The notes beneath the pieces are model-generated. The model did no database searches and was not told the DNA's origin. It saw only the letters and a program-made list of their open reading frames with translations. From Actinophytocola sp050699935 (lineage in GTDB: Bacteria; Actinomycetota; Actinomycetes; Mycobacteriales; Pseudonocardiaceae), in assembly GCF_050699935.1 (NCBI RefSeq), contig NZ_JBOHGB010000018.1:1-64000 (forward strand): 64,000 nt of DNA, written 5' to 3'. Shown here one piece after another: positions 43,464 to 52,628 of this stretch. Position 1 is the first letter of the stretch. Each line of letters starts with the position of its first letter. The position numbers were made by a program, and so were the translations under genes.

Positions 43464-44318
43464 GTGACCTCTCCACTGGTGTCGTGCGCCGAGCTCGCCG
43501 CGTCGTCGGCCGGCCCGAACCCACCCGTCGTGCTGGACGTGCGGTGGCGGCTGGGTGGCCCGTCCGGGCGCGAGGAGTACGACCGCGGTCACCTGCCGGA
43601 CGCCGTCTACGTCGACCTGGACGCCGAGTTGGCCGGTTTGCCGGGCGCGGCCGGCCGGCACCCGCTGCCCGACCCGGAGGCGCTGCAGCACACGCTGCGG
43701 TCGGCCGGAGTACGCGAGGACCGGCCGGTGGTCGTCTGCGACGCGGACAACGGGTCGATCGCCGCGCGGGCGTGGTGGTTGCTGCGGTGGGCCGGGCACG
43801 GGCAGGTCTGCGTGCTGGACGGTGGGTTCGCGGCGTGGGCAGCCGAAGGACGGCCCGTCAGCACGGTCGCGTCCGTGCCGGCGCCGGGCGGGTTCACCGT
43901 GCGGCCAGGGGGCATGCCGGTGCTCGATGCGGTCGGGGCCGTGGACGTCGCGCGGGCCGGCGTGCTGCTCGACGCGCGGGCGCCGGAGCGCTACCGCGGC
44001 GACCTGGAGCCGGTCGACCAGCGGGCCGGGCACATCCCGGGCGCGGTGAACGCGCCGTTCGCCGGCCACGTCGGCGAGGACGGCCGCTGGCGGTCGCCCG
44101 CGCGGCTGGCCGAGCGGTTCGCGGACCTCGGCGTGGTGGCGGGGCAAGCGGTGGGTGCCTACTGCGGGTCGGGGGTGACGGCCGCGTCGGTCGTGCTCGC
44201 GCTGGAGGTGGCGGGCGTGACGAGCGCGGTGGCACCCGCGCGGCTGTACGTCGGCTCGTGGTCGGAATGGAGCGGCGACCCGGACCGTCCGATCGCCACC
44301 GGCTCCGAGCCAAGCTGA
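43464..44318 (+). CDS. Sulfurtransferase with two rhodanese domains (SseA-like)
   Basis: 284 residues. The inactive N-terminal rhodanese domain (VVLDVRWRLGGPSGREEY, HLPDAVYVDLD, RPVVVCDADNGSIAARAWW) is followed by a catalytic one (VLLDARAPERYRGDLEPVDQ, RAGHIPGAVNAPF) with active-site Cys in AYCGSGVTA. CGSGVTA is the loop of 3-mercaptopyruvate sulfurtransferases, whereas CRKGVT marks thiosulfate enzymes, so the former is favoured. Cytoplasmic sulfur transfer or cyanide detoxification is likely. The GTG at 43464 is the family start; the frame is open to 43356. The 254-base gap to divergent ideR holds both promoters; I see no IdeR box in it. Confidence 0.9.
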   Translation: MTSPLVSCAELAASSAGPNPPVVLDVRWRLGGPSGREEYDRGHLPDAVYVDLDAELAGLPGAAGRHPLPDPEALQHTLRSAGVREDRPVVVCDADNGSIAARAWWLLRWAGHGQVCVLDGGFAAWAAEGRPVSTVASVPAPGGFTVRPGGMPVLDAVGAVDVARAGVLLDARAPERYRGDLEPVDQRAGHIPGAVNAPFAGHVGEDGRWRSPARLAERFADLGVVAGQAVGAYCGSGVTAASVVLALEVAGVTSAVAPARLYVGSWSEWSGDPDRPIATGSEPS

Positions 44319-44365
44319 CGGGCGGTTCGCGGGCTGGTGTGGTGGTGCGCGACTAGGGTGACCTC

Positions 44366-45541
44366 ATGGATCTGCCGGCCGCGATCGTCTGGGATTCAGC
44401 TCTGCTCGGGTACGACCTCGGCGGTGAGCATCCGCTGCACCCGATCCGCCTGGACCTGACCATTCGGCTGGCCACGGCGCTCGGGGTGTTGGACGGGATC
44501 GAGCTGTTCGTGCCCGAGGAGGCACCCGAGTCGGAGATCGAGCGCATCCACGACGCGGGCTACATCGCGGCCGTACGGGAGGCGCCCATGGTCGGATGGG
44601 ACCTCGGGCACGGGCTCGGCACGTCGGACAACCCGATCTTCGACCGGATGCACGAGGCGTCCGCCATGGTCGTCGGCAGCTCACTGCTCGCGGCCAGGCA
44701 GATCGCGTCGGGGGCGACCAAGCGTGCGGTGAGCATCGCCGGTGGGCTGCACCACGCGATGCGCGACCGCGCCGCCGGGTTCTGCGTGTACAACGACGCC
44801 GCGGTCGCCATCTCCTGGTTGCTGGACAACGGGTTCGACCGCATCGCCTACCTCGACACCGACGTCCACCACGGCGACGGCGTGCAGGCCGCCTTCTACG
44901 ACGACCCCCGCGTCCTCACGATCTCCCTGCACCAGAACCCGCTGACGCTGTTCCCCGGCACCGGTTTCGCCGACGAGACCGGTGGCGACGACGCCCAGGG
45001 CACCGCCGTCAACGTCGCGCTGCCGCCCTACACCGACGACCGCGCCTGGCTCCGGGCCTTCCACGCCATCGTTCCCTCGCTCCTCCAAGCCTTCCGGCCT
45101 CAGCTGCTCGTCAGCCAGTGCGGCGTCGACACCCACGACGAGGACCCCCTCGCCGCCCTGTCCCTCTCCGTCGACGGGCACCGGCAGATCTACCGCACCG
45201 TCCGCGAGCTCGCCGAGCAGTACGCCGGCGGCCGCTGGCTCGCCTGCGGCGGGGGCGGCTACCAGCTCCTCCGCGTCGTGCCCCGGTCGTGGACGCACCT
45301 GATCGCCACCATGCTCGACCGCGATGTCGACCCCGCCACGACACTGCCTCGCGAGTGGACGGCCGCCGTGGACACGATCGCGCCCGGCGCCGAGCTTCCC
45401 GAAGCCATGACCGACAAGAAGAACACCGACTTCGACCCCTGGGACGGCACCGTCGACGAGCGGGTCGACAGCACCATCCGCGACACCCGGCACGCGGTGT
45501 TCCCCCTGCACGGCCTCGACCCGGACGATCCGAGAGACTAG
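44366..45541 (+). CDS. acuC: AcuC-type class I histone deacetylase-like protein
   Basis: 391 residues. Zinc-dependent deacetylase fold: GLHHAMRDRAAGFCVYND, then YLDTDVHHGDGVQAAFYDD with the metal ligands, SLHQNPLTLFPGTG, SQCGVDTHDEDPL and the Tyr-containing ACGGGGYQ near the C-terminus. In Bacillus AcuC removes acetyl groups from acetyl-CoA synthetase. The neighbour, two bases downstream, is a protein acetyltransferase of the Pat type, so the pair probably sets the acetylation state of acyl-CoA synthetases. The ATG gives the family N-terminus. Confidence 0.93.
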   Translation: MDLPAAIVWDSALLGYDLGGEHPLHPIRLDLTIRLATALGVLDGIELFVPEEAPESEIERIHDAGYIAAVREAPMVGWDLGHGLGTSDNPIFDRMHEASAMVVGSSLLAARQIASGATKRAVSIAGGLHHAMRDRAAGFCVYNDAAVAISWLLDNGFDRIAYLDTDVHHGDGVQAAFYDDPRVLTISLHQNPLTLFPGTGFADETGGDDAQGTAVNVALPPYTDDRAWLRAFHAIVPSLLQAFRPQLLVSQCGVDTHDEDPLAALSLSVDGHRQIYRTVRELAEQYAGGRWLACGGGGYQLLRVVPRSWTHLIATMLDRDVDPATTLPREWTAAVDTIAPGAELPEAMTDKKNTDFDPWDGTVDERVDSTIRDTRHAVFPLHGLDPDDPRD

Positions 45542-45543
45542 CG

Positions 45544-48213
45544 ATGGACGCGTTCGACTATCCCAGGCACTGGGAGGCGGACGTGGTGCTGTCGGACGGC
45601 GGCACCGTCCACGTGAGACCCATCGTGCCGACGGATGCCGACGCGCTGGTCGCCTTCCACGGCCGGCTGTCCCAGCGCACGCGCTATCTGCGCTACTTCG
45701 GCGCCTACCCCCGAATCCCGCCGCGCGACCTGGAGCGGTTCACCATGGTCGACCACCACGACCGGGTCGCCTTCATCGCGAAGCTCGGCGACGACATCGT
45801 CGCGGTCGCCCGCTACGAGCACAGCTTGGGCACCGACTCCGCCGAGGTCGCGTTCGTGGTCGAGGACGCGCACCAGCACCGCGGGCTCGGGCCCATCCTG
45901 CTCGAGCACCTGGCCGCCGCCGCGCGGGAGAGCGACATCCGCACCTTTGTCGCCGAGGTCCTCGCCGAGAACTCCGCCATGCTCGGCGTCTTCCGCGCCG
46001 CCGGCTACCAGGTGGCACGGGCCATGGAGGAGGGCGTCGTCCACCTCGAGTTCGCCATCGACCCCACCGAGAAGTCCGTCGCCGTCGCGCGCTCCCGCGA
46101 GCAGGCCGCCGAGGCCCGCAGCGTGCACAACCTCCTGCACCCGCGCTCGGTCGCGCTCATCGGCGCCTCCGCCGACCCGGACAAGATCGGCTACGCCGTC
46201 CTCGGCAACCTCCTGCGCGCGGACTTCGCCGGGCCGGTCTTCCCCGTCAACGCCGAGCGCGAGTCGGTCCGCGGCGTCCGTGCCTACCCGAGCGTGCTGG
46301 ACATCCCCGATCCGGTCGACCTCGCCGTCGTCGCGGTGCCGGCCGCGAGCATCGACGAGGTGATGGACGCCTGCCTCGCCAAGGGCGTCAAGGCGCTCGT
46401 CGTGATCTCGTCCGGGTTCGGCGAGACCGGGCCGCACGGCGAGAGCGCGGAACGCCGCCTGGTCGGCGAGGCCCGCGCGCACGGCATGCGCGTCATCGGC
46501 CCCAACGCGCTCGGCGTGATCAACACGGATCCGCGGATCCGGCTCAACGCCACGCTCGCGCCCCGGATCCCCGGCCGTGGCCGCACCGGCTTCTTCTGCC
46601 AGTCCGGTGCGCTCGGCACCGCGATCCTCGCCGACGCCTCCACCCGCGGGCTCGGCCTGTCCACGTTCGTCTCCGCCGGCAACCGCGCCGACGTGTCCGG
46701 CAACGACCTGCTGCAGTACTGGGAGACCGATCCCGCCACCGACGTCGTCCTGCTCTACCTCGAATCTTTTGGCAACCCCCGCAAGTTCGCCCGGCTCGCC
46801 CGGCGCGTCGGCCGCGTCAAGCCCGTCGTCGCGGTGAAGTCCGGGCGCCACGCCGTACTGCCCGCGCTCGCCGCCACCTCGGTCGAGATCGACGAGGCGA
46901 GCGTGGCGGCGCTGTTCGAGCAGGCCGGCGTCATCCGCGTCGAGTCCATCGCCCAGCTCTTCGACACCGCGCTGCTGCTCGCCCACCAGCCGCTGCCGAA
47001 GGGCGGCCGGGTCGCGATCGTCGGCAACTCCTCGGCGATCGGCGTGCTCGCCGCGGACGCCGCGCTCGCCCTGGACCTCGAGCTCGCCGGCGCACCCGTG
47101 GACGTCGGCACCGCCGCCGGGCCGGAGGTGTTCGCCGACGCGGTCCGGGACGTCCTGCGCGACCCGCGCGTCGACTCGCTCGTCGTCGTGTTCGTGCCGC
47201 CGCTGTCCGTCCCGGGCACCGCCTACGCCCGGGCCATCCGCGACACCGTCGCCGGCCTCGAGGAGCGCAAGCCGATCGTGTCGACCTTCCTTGCCACGGA
47301 AGGAATTCCGGCCGAGCTCCTGGTGCCCGGCCCGGACGGCGCGCCGGCCCGCGGCTCGATCCCGTCCTACCCGAGCCCGGAGCGCGCGGTGCTCGCGCTC
47401 GCCCGTGCCACCCGCTACGCCGCCTGGCGTGCGGCGCCCCAGGGAGAGCTGGTGCGCCCGCCGGGTATGGACGTCGACACCGCGCGTGGGATCGCGCAGT
47501 CCGATGTGGACGGGCTCGTGGAGCTGCCCCACGACGCCGCCGTACGGCTGCTCGCCTGCTACGGGATCGGCGTCGTGCCCTACCGCGTGGCGGTGAGCGC
47601 CGACGACGCGGTCGCGGCGGCCGAGGAGCTCGGCTTCCCGGTGGCGGTGAAGGCGACCGGGGAGCGCTTCTGGCGCCGCGCCGACCTCGCCGGTGTCCGG
47701 CTCGACCTGTCCACTCCGGACTCGGTACGGGAGGCGTACGCGAGGATGACCGAGCTGTCCGACGGTCCGGAGGTCTACGTCCAGCGCATGGCGCCCAACG
47801 GTACCGGTTGCGCGATCGGTGTCCAGGACGATCCGTCGTTCGGCACAATCGTCTCTTTTGGACTGTCCGGAGTGGTCAGTGACCTGCTGGGGGACCGGGC
47901 CTACCGGGCGCTCCCGCTGACCGACACGGACGCCGCCGCGCTGGTCCGCGCCCCCAAGGCCGCGCCGCTGCTCACCGGGTACCGGGGGAGCGAGCCGGTC
48001 GACCTGGACGCGCTCGCCGACCTGGTCATCCGGGTCGCCGCGCTGGCCGAGGACGTGCCGCGGGTCCGCCGGCTCGCGCTCGACCCGATCCTGGCCTCGG
48101 CGGACGGAGTGCGGGTCGTGCGCGCGCGCGTGAAAGTCGGGCCGCCGCCATCCCTCCAGGACAGCGGACCACGCAGGCTGCGGTCGCTCACCGAGCCGGT
48201 CATACGAAAGTAG
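45544..48213 (+). CDS. Pat-type protein lysine acetyltransferase: GNAT fused to an NDP-forming acyl-CoA synthetase-like region
   Basis: 889 residues. Residues 15-170 are a GNAT domain (TVHVRPIVPTDADALVAFHG, VAFVVEDAHQHRGLGPILLE for acetyl-CoA binding). Residues about 190-640 are the CoA-binding and ligase-CoA domains of NDP-forming acyl-CoA synthetases (RSVALIGASADPDKIGYAVL, FFCQSGALGTAIL, FVSAGNRADVSGNDLLQYW), and about 660-889 an ATP-grasp part (LACYGIGVVPYRVAVSAD, FPVAVKATGERFWRR, DGPEVYVQRMA). GNAT at the N-terminus is the order seen in actinomycete PatA proteins; the synthetase half is usually regulatory. It acetylates acyl-CoA synthetases, shutting them off. Adjacent to acuC, its probable counterpart. 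Confidence 0.88.
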   Translation: MDAFDYPRHWEADVVLSDGGTVHVRPIVPTDADALVAFHGRLSQRTRYLRYFGAYPRIPPRDLERFTMVDHHDRVAFIAKLGDDIVAVARYEHSLGTDSAEVAFVVEDAHQHRGLGPILLEHLAAAARESDIRTFVAEVLAENSAMLGVFRAAGYQVARAMEEGVVHLEFAIDPTEKSVAVARSREQAAEARSVHNLLHPRSVALIGASADPDKIGYAVLGNLLRADFAGPVFPVNAERESVRGVRAYPSVLDIPDPVDLAVVAVPAASIDEVMDACLAKGVKALVVISSGFGETGPHGESAERRLVGEARAHGMRVIGPNALGVINTDPRIRLNATLAPRIPGRGRTGFFCQSGALGTAILADASTRGLGLSTFVSAGNRADVSGNDLLQYWETDPATDVVLLYLESFGNPRKFARLARRVGRVKPVVAVKSGRHAVLPALAATSVEIDEASVAALFEQAGVIRVESIAQLFDTALLLAHQPLPKGGRVAIVGNSSAIGVLAADAALALDLELAGAPVDVGTAAGPEVFADAVRDVLRDPRVDSLVVVFVPPLSVPGTAYARAIRDTVAGLEERKPIVSTFLATEGIPAELLVPGPDGAPARGSIPSYPSPERAVLALARATRYAAWRAAPQGELVRPPGMDVDTARGIAQSDVDGLVELPHDAAVRLLACYGIGVVPYRVAVSADDAVAAAEELGFPVAVKATGERFWRRADLAGVRLDLSTPDSVREAYARMTELSDGPEVYVQRMAPNGTGCAIGVQDDPSFGTIVSFGLSGVVSDLLGDRAYRALPLTDTDAAALVRAPKAAPLLTGYRGSEPVDLDALADLVIRVAALAEDVPRVRRLALDPILASADGVRVVRARVKVGPPPSLQDSGPRRLRSLTEPVIRK

Positions 48214-48266
48214 GATTTCGCCGACCCGGGTGCAACGTCGTGCGCGCCGGGGCTCGTCCTCTGCAC

Positions 48267-48755
48267 ATGAAACGCCTAGGAACCGTCGTTGGCGCCGGCG
48301 TTCTGCTCCTGCTCGCGAGCGCGAGCGCTTGCGCCAACCCGACGCAAGAGAGCCAGGACAGCGCGGGTGACACCCGCCCGACTCAGACGTCGGCGCCGGC
48401 GCCGACGGAGACGCAGCCCGACCGGCAGCCGGCCCGGACACCGCCGTCCGGTGGCGAGAAGGTGAGCGCCGGTCAGATCGACTCGAAGGCGCTGCCACGC
48501 AACTACCCGGTCATGGTGTGGACCGAGGACGACGGCGTGACCGTCGGCGTGGTCGCCCAGGAAGGCGGCTGCGGCAAGGCGAGTGTCGAGAACGCCGAGA
48601 CGGACAAGCAGGTCACGATCACGATGATCGAGACCACGCCGACGGAGCCGAAGGCCTGCACGATGGATCTGCGCTACCCGAAGCTCACCACCGAGCTGAA
48701 GGAACCGCTCGGCGATCGCAAGATCGTCCTCGAGAGCGAGCAGCGGAAGGGCTAG
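48267..48755 (+). CDS. Small secreted lipoprotein, paralogue of the one at 48859
   Basis: 162 residues. Lipoprotein signal MKRLGTVVGAGVLLLLASAS ending in the lipobox ASAC, a Thr/Pro/Gln-rich linker and a compact domain: VSAGQIDSKALPRNYPVMVW, two cysteines (GGCGKAS and KACTMDL), then LTTELKEPLGDRKIVLE. The final LxEPLGDRKI motif and the central DxxALP block recur in the next gene. It is expected on the outer face of the membrane; no function is recognised. ATG at 48267; the frame extends upstream without a signal peptide. Confidence 0.75.
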   Translation: MKRLGTVVGAGVLLLLASASACANPTQESQDSAGDTRPTQTSAPAPTETQPDRQPARTPPSGGEKVSAGQIDSKALPRNYPVMVWTEDDGVTVGVVAQEGGCGKASVENAETDKQVTITMIETTPTEPKACTMDLRYPKLTTELKEPLGDRKIVLESEQRKG

Positions 48756-48776
48756 ACCTCTCGCCTCTCCCCACCG

Positions 48777-48814
48777 GGTGCCCGGCCGTGCACGCCCCTG
48801 CGCGGCCGGGCACC
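48777..48814 (+). terminator. Hairpin between the two lipoprotein genes
   Basis: Perfect 12-bp stem ggtgcccggccg / cggccgggcacc with a 14-base loop, 21 bases after the first stop. Confidence 0.75.
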
Positions 48815-48858
48815 ACCCTGTGTGCAACCGCCCAGCCCGGGGCTAACGTCCTCACACC

Positions 48859-49428
48859 ATGAGGGCACTGCTGTTCGCCACCCTGGCCGCGGCCGCCGTG
48901 GTCGGGCTCGCCGGCTGTGGGCAGGACTCCGCCGCACCGGCCGGTGACACGTCCGCGAGCTCCACCGCCACGCCGACCGAGACGACCGGCGAGCCGCCGG
49001 TCAGCACGCCGCCGGAACCCAAGCCACCGGCCGACTCCAGGCCACCGGGCCCGCCGCCGTCCGCGCCGGTCTCCGTGTCACCGTCCGGCCCGGTCGTGCC
49101 GGAGGGCGTGACGCAGGTGCCCGCCGACCAGGTCGACGCCAGCGCGCTGCCGGCCTACTACGAGCACCGCGGCCAGGTCTGGGTGTTCGACGACGGCTAC
49201 TCGCTGCAGATGTTCGCCGCGGCGAGCAGCGGCTGCTCGGACGCGGAGGCGGTCGTGGTCGACCAGTCGGACAGCGACATCCGCATCATGCTGCGCCCGC
49301 TGCCGCAGCCGCCGGGCGGCCGGCCCGGCGGTGGCGCGTGCACGGCCGTGATGACGCCGCGACCGGTGACCGTCGCGCTCGCCGAACCGCTCGGCGACCG
49401 GAAGATCCTCCTGGCGAGCGGCCGCTGA
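48859..49428 (+). CDS. Small secreted lipoprotein, paralogue of the one at 48267
   Basis: 189 residues. Signal peptide with lipobox LAGC, a long Pro/Ser/Thr-rich tether (about residues 25-85), then the same domain as its neighbour: VPADQVDASALPAYYEHRGQ, VWVFDDGYSLQMFAAASSGC, a second Cys in GGACTAVM, and VALAEPLGDRKILLASG at the end. The two genes look like a tandem duplication, with a hairpin in between; the longer tether is the main difference. The function is unknown. The downstream fumarase gene converges on it. Confidence 0.75.
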   Translation: MRALLFATLAAAAVVGLAGCGQDSAAPAGDTSASSTATPTETTGEPPVSTPPEPKPPADSRPPGPPPSAPVSVSPSGPVVPEGVTQVPADQVDASALPAYYEHRGQVWVFDDGYSLQMFAAASSGCSDAEAVVVDQSDSDIRIMLRPLPQPPGGRPGGGACTAVMTPRPVTVALAEPLGDRKILLASGR

Positions 49429-49446
49429 CGCGGCCACCGCACCAGG

Positions 49447-51102
49447 TCAGCGCTTGAACGCGATCTGCAGGACGGGCTGCGAGGTGCCGGCGAAGAAGTC
49501 GTTGCCCTTGTCGTCCACCACGATGAACGCGGGGAAGTTCTCGACCTCGATCTTCCACACCGCCTCCATGCCGAGCTCGGCGTACTCGAGCACGTCGACC
49601 TTCTTGATGCAGTCCTGCGCGAGGCGCGCGGCCGGGCCGCCGATCGAGCCGAGGTAGAAGCCGCCGTGCGCCTGGCAGGCGTCGGTGACCTGCCGCGAGC
49701 GGTTGCCCTTGGCGAGCATGACGAGCGAGCCGCCGGCGGCCTGGAACCGCTCGACATAGGAGTCCATCCGGCCGGCCGTCGTCGGGCCGAAGGAGCCGGA
49801 CGCGTAGCCGTCGGGCGTCTTGGCGGGACCGGCGTAGTACACGGGGTGATCACGCAGGTACCGCGGCATCGGCTCACCGGCGTCGAGCCGCTCCTTGATC
49901 TTGGCGTGCGCGATGTCGCGGGCCACGACGAGCGGGCCGGTGAGCGAGAGCCGGGTCTTGACGGGCAGCGCGGTGAGCGTGGCGCGGATGTCGTCCATGG
50001 GCCGGGTGAGGTCGATGCGCACGACCTCGTCGGTCAGCTCGTCGTCGGATACGTCGGGCAGGTAGCGGGCGGGGTCGCGCTCGAGCTGCTCGATGAACAC
50101 GCCGTCCGCGGTGATCTTCGCCTTCGCCTGGCGGTCGGCCGAGCACGACACGGCGAGCCCGACGGGGCAGGAGGCGCCGTGCCGCGGGAGCCGGATGACG
50201 CGGACGTCGTGGCAGAAGTACTTTCCGCCGAACTGCGCGCCGATGCCGAACTGGCGGGTCATGTCGAGCACCTGCCGCTCGAGGTCGACGTCGCGGAACG
50301 CGTGGCCGGCCGCGCTGCCCTCGAGCGGGAGGGTGTCGAGGTAGCGCGCGGAGGCGAGCTTGGCGATCTTGAGGTTGTACTCGGCGGAGGTGCCGCCGAC
50401 CACGATCGCGAGGTGGTACGGCGGGCACGCGGCGGTGCCGAGGCCGCGGAGCTTCTCGTCGAGGAAGGTCGCGAGGCGCTTGGGGTTCAGCAGTGCCTTG
50501 GTCTCCTGGTAGAGGAAGGTCTTGTTGGCGCTGCCGCCGCCCTTGGCGAGGAAGAGGAACTCGTAGGAGGGCTTGCTGCCGTCCTTGTGGTACAGCTCGA
50601 GCTGCGCGGGGAGGTTCGTGCCGGTGTTGCGCTCCTCCCAGAAGTTGAGCGGGGCGAGCTGGGAGTAGCGCAGGTTCAGCTCCTGGTATGCCTCGAAGAT
50701 CCCTTTCGACAGGGCTTCCTCGTCGCGTCCGCCGGTGAGGACGTTCTCGGTCCGCTTTCCGATGACGACAGCGGTCCCGGTGTCCTGGCACATGGGCAGC
50801 ACGCCGCCGGCGGAGATGCAGGCGTTGCGCAACAGGTCCATGGCGACGAAGCGGTCGTTGCCGCTGGCCTCGGGGTCGTCGACGATGGCACGCAGCTGCG
50901 CGAGGTGGGTGGGGCGCAGCAGGTGCTGGATGTCGCGGATGGCCTCCTTGGCGAGCAGCGTCAACGCCTCGGGCTCGACCTGGAGAAACGCCCGCCCCGC
51001 CGCCTCGACCAGGGTCGCGCCGTCCGGAGTGACCAGCCGGTACTCGGTGTGGTCGTCCGACCCGATCGGCAAGGCGTCGGTGTACTCGAAGGCGGTGGTC
51101 AC
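49447..51102 (-). CDS. fum: Class I (iron-sulfur) fumarate hydratase
   Basis: 551 residues. Oxygen-sensitive [4Fe-4S] fumarase covering both the alpha and beta parts in one chain. Cluster-region motifs are LPMCQDTGTAVVIGKR, CPPYHLAIVVGGTSAEYNLK and HGASCPVGLAVSCSADR; the beta part has LTGPLVVARDIAHAKIKERL, YYAGPAKTPDGYASGSFGPT and SRQVTDACQAHGGFYLGSIG. It hydrates fumarate to malate in the TCA cycle. GTG at 51102 preceded by AAGGGAG. Mycobacteria use class II FumC instead, so this is a lineage difference. It sits between the lipoproteins and sigB, outside the core synteny. Confidence 0.93.
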   Translation of the reverse strand: MTTAFEYTDALPIGSDDHTEYRLVTPDGATLVEAAGRAFLQVEPEALTLLAKEAIRDIQHLLRPTHLAQLRAIVDDPEASGNDRFVAMDLLRNACISAGGVLPMCQDTGTAVVIGKRTENVLTGGRDEEALSKGIFEAYQELNLRYSQLAPLNFWEERNTGTNLPAQLELYHKDGSKPSYEFLFLAKGGGSANKTFLYQETKALLNPKRLATFLDEKLRGLGTAACPPYHLAIVVGGTSAEYNLKIAKLASARYLDTLPLEGSAAGHAFRDVDLERQVLDMTRQFGIGAQFGGKYFCHDVRVIRLPRHGASCPVGLAVSCSADRQAKAKITADGVFIEQLERDPARYLPDVSDDELTDEVVRIDLTRPMDDIRATLTALPVKTRLSLTGPLVVARDIAHAKIKERLDAGEPMPRYLRDHPVYYAGPAKTPDGYASGSFGPTTAGRMDSYVERFQAAGGSLVMLAKGNRSRQVTDACQAHGGFYLGSIGGPAARLAQDCIKKVDVLEYAELGMEAVWKIEVENFPAFIVVDDKGNDFFAGTSQPVLQIAFKR

Positions 51103-51413
51103 CGGAGGGAACTCCCTTGTCGCGTGGTGGGATTCCCGAAACCTACCGCGAGGCGCAGCCGAAACGGGCGCTGGTGTGACCCAACGAGACAACGCGAACA
51201 GGCCCGATAGCCGGAAGGCCGGGGCAGCCCCCGGCTGTCCCGACCTCCCGTAGAAGCGGATACGGATTGTGACGAAACATCCGCACCGCGTAGTCCCGTG
51301 CCTCGACCGTGCCGCGCCAGCGGGCACTTGTCAATGGCCAATGATGCATCTGCACCAAGGACGTTGCGGTGCCGGAAAAGGTTGCTCGAGTTGGAGAATC
51401 GCTTCGGCGCTGG
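51103..51413. other. 311-bp gap between sigB and the fumarase gene
   Basis: No gene is supported. A gccgggg-cagc-ccccggc hairpin at 51218-51235 may end the sigB transcript. The fumarase promoter should lie between it and 51102. The part next to sigB (51290-51400) is comparatively A/T-rich. Confidence 0.4.
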
Positions 51414-52379
51414 TCAGCTGGCGTACGCGCGCAGCCGCTCGGCTCGTTCGCCCTGGCGGAGCTTCGACATGACCTCACGTTCGATCTGGCGGACTCGTTC
51501 GCGGGAGAGGCTGAAGCGCTTGCCGATCTGGTCGAGCGTGTGCGGCTGTCCGTCGTCGAGGCCGTACCGCAGCCGGATCACCGACTGCTCCCGCTCGTCG
51601 AGCGTCGCCAGCACGCGGCGCATGTCGTCGTGCAGGAGGCCGGAGATGACGGCACTCTCGGCGTCCGTGGCCTCGCCGTCCTCGATGAAGTCGCCCAGCG
51701 GGGCGTCCTCCTCGGAGCCGACCGGCATGTCGAGGCTGACCGGGTCGCGTGCGTGGTCGAGCAGGTCGGCGACCTTCGCCGGGGTGAGCCCGATCTCGGC
51801 CGCCAGCTCCTCGTTGGTGGCCTCGCGGCCGAGCTGCTGGTGCAGGTCGCGCTTGATGCGGGCGAGCTTGTTCACCTGCTCCACGAGGTGGACCGGCAGC
51901 CGGATGGTCCGGCCCTGGTCCGCCATGCCGCGGGTGATCGCCTGACGGATCCACCACGTGGCGTAGGTCGAGAACTTGAAACCCTTGGTGTAGTCGAACT
52001 TCTCGACCGCCCGGATGAGGCCGAGGTTGCCCTCCTGGATCAGGTCGAGCAGCGGCATCCCGCGCCCGGTGTACCGCTTGGCGAGCGACACCACGAGCCG
52101 CAGGTTGGCCTCGAGCAGGTGGTTCTTGGCCCGGTGGCCGTCCCGTACGAGTGCCTCGAGTTCGCTGTGCTTGGCGGGGCCGCGGGTCTCGGTCTCGATC
52201 ATGTGCTGGGCGAACACCCCGGCCTCGATGCGCTTGGCCAGCTCGACCTCCTGCGCCGCCGTGAGCAGCGCGGTGCGGCCGATGCCGTTGAGGTAGACGC
52301 GGACCAGGTCGGCCGCGGGGCCCTGGGCATCCAGATCGATCTCGGCGGGCTCCGGCTCGCGCTGCTGTGGGACCGTCAT
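51414..52379 (-). CDS. sigB: Primary-like RNA polymerase sigma factor SigB
   Basis: 321 residues, group 2 sigma-70. Region 1.2: ADLVRVYLNGIGRTALLTAA; region 2: LVVSLAKRYTGRGMPLLDLI then QEGNLGLIRAVEKFDYTKGF and KFSTYATWWIRQAITR; region 3: RTIRLPVHLVEQVNKLAR; region 4: VIRLRYGLDDGQPHTLDQIG then KRFSLSRERVRQIERE. It lacks the long N-terminal extension of SigA, which supports SigB. It steers RNA polymerase in stress and stationary phase. ATG at 52379. In mycobacteria ideR follows directly; here fumarase, lipoproteins, acuC/pat and a sulfurtransferase intervene. Confidence 0.93.
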   Translation of the reverse strand: MTVPQQREPEPAEIDLDAQGPAADLVRVYLNGIGRTALLTAAQEVELAKRIEAGVFAQHMIETETRGPAKHSELEALVRDGHRAKNHLLEANLRLVVSLAKRYTGRGMPLLDLIQEGNLGLIRAVEKFDYTKGFKFSTYATWWIRQAITRGMADQGRTIRLPVHLVEQVNKLARIKRDLHQQLGREATNEELAAEIGLTPAKVADLLDHARDPVSLDMPVGSEEDAPLGDFIEDGEATDAESAVISGLLHDDMRRVLATLDEREQSVIRLRYGLDDGQPHTLDQIGKRFSLSRERVRQIEREVMSKLRQGERAERLRAYAS

Positions 52380-52628
52380 GCTCTCCCTCCCCCTGTTCGC
52401 GGGCTGGTGTGCTCTCCGTCACACACCGGCACCTCGTCCGGTGAGCCCTCGACCAGGGTCACTCGTCGATAGCTGGACACCCTGCAAAACGCGCTCGACG
52501 CTCGATTCGTTCCCGACTCCTCAACTGGATGACGTCATTCGCGCCACACCGGTTGCTCGACCAAGCCTGAGGTTTTGCTGAGAGGGACGGCGTGGCTTTC
52601 CGGAACGTGACGGGGATACCCCGTGCGC

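Noticed and set aside
45538..48498. A 986-residue open frame on the minus strand opposite the Pat-type acetyltransferase
   Set aside because: Composition is that of an antisense shadow in GC-rich DNA (runs of Gly, Arg, Val, Asp without motifs), while the plus strand encodes a clear multidomain enzyme.
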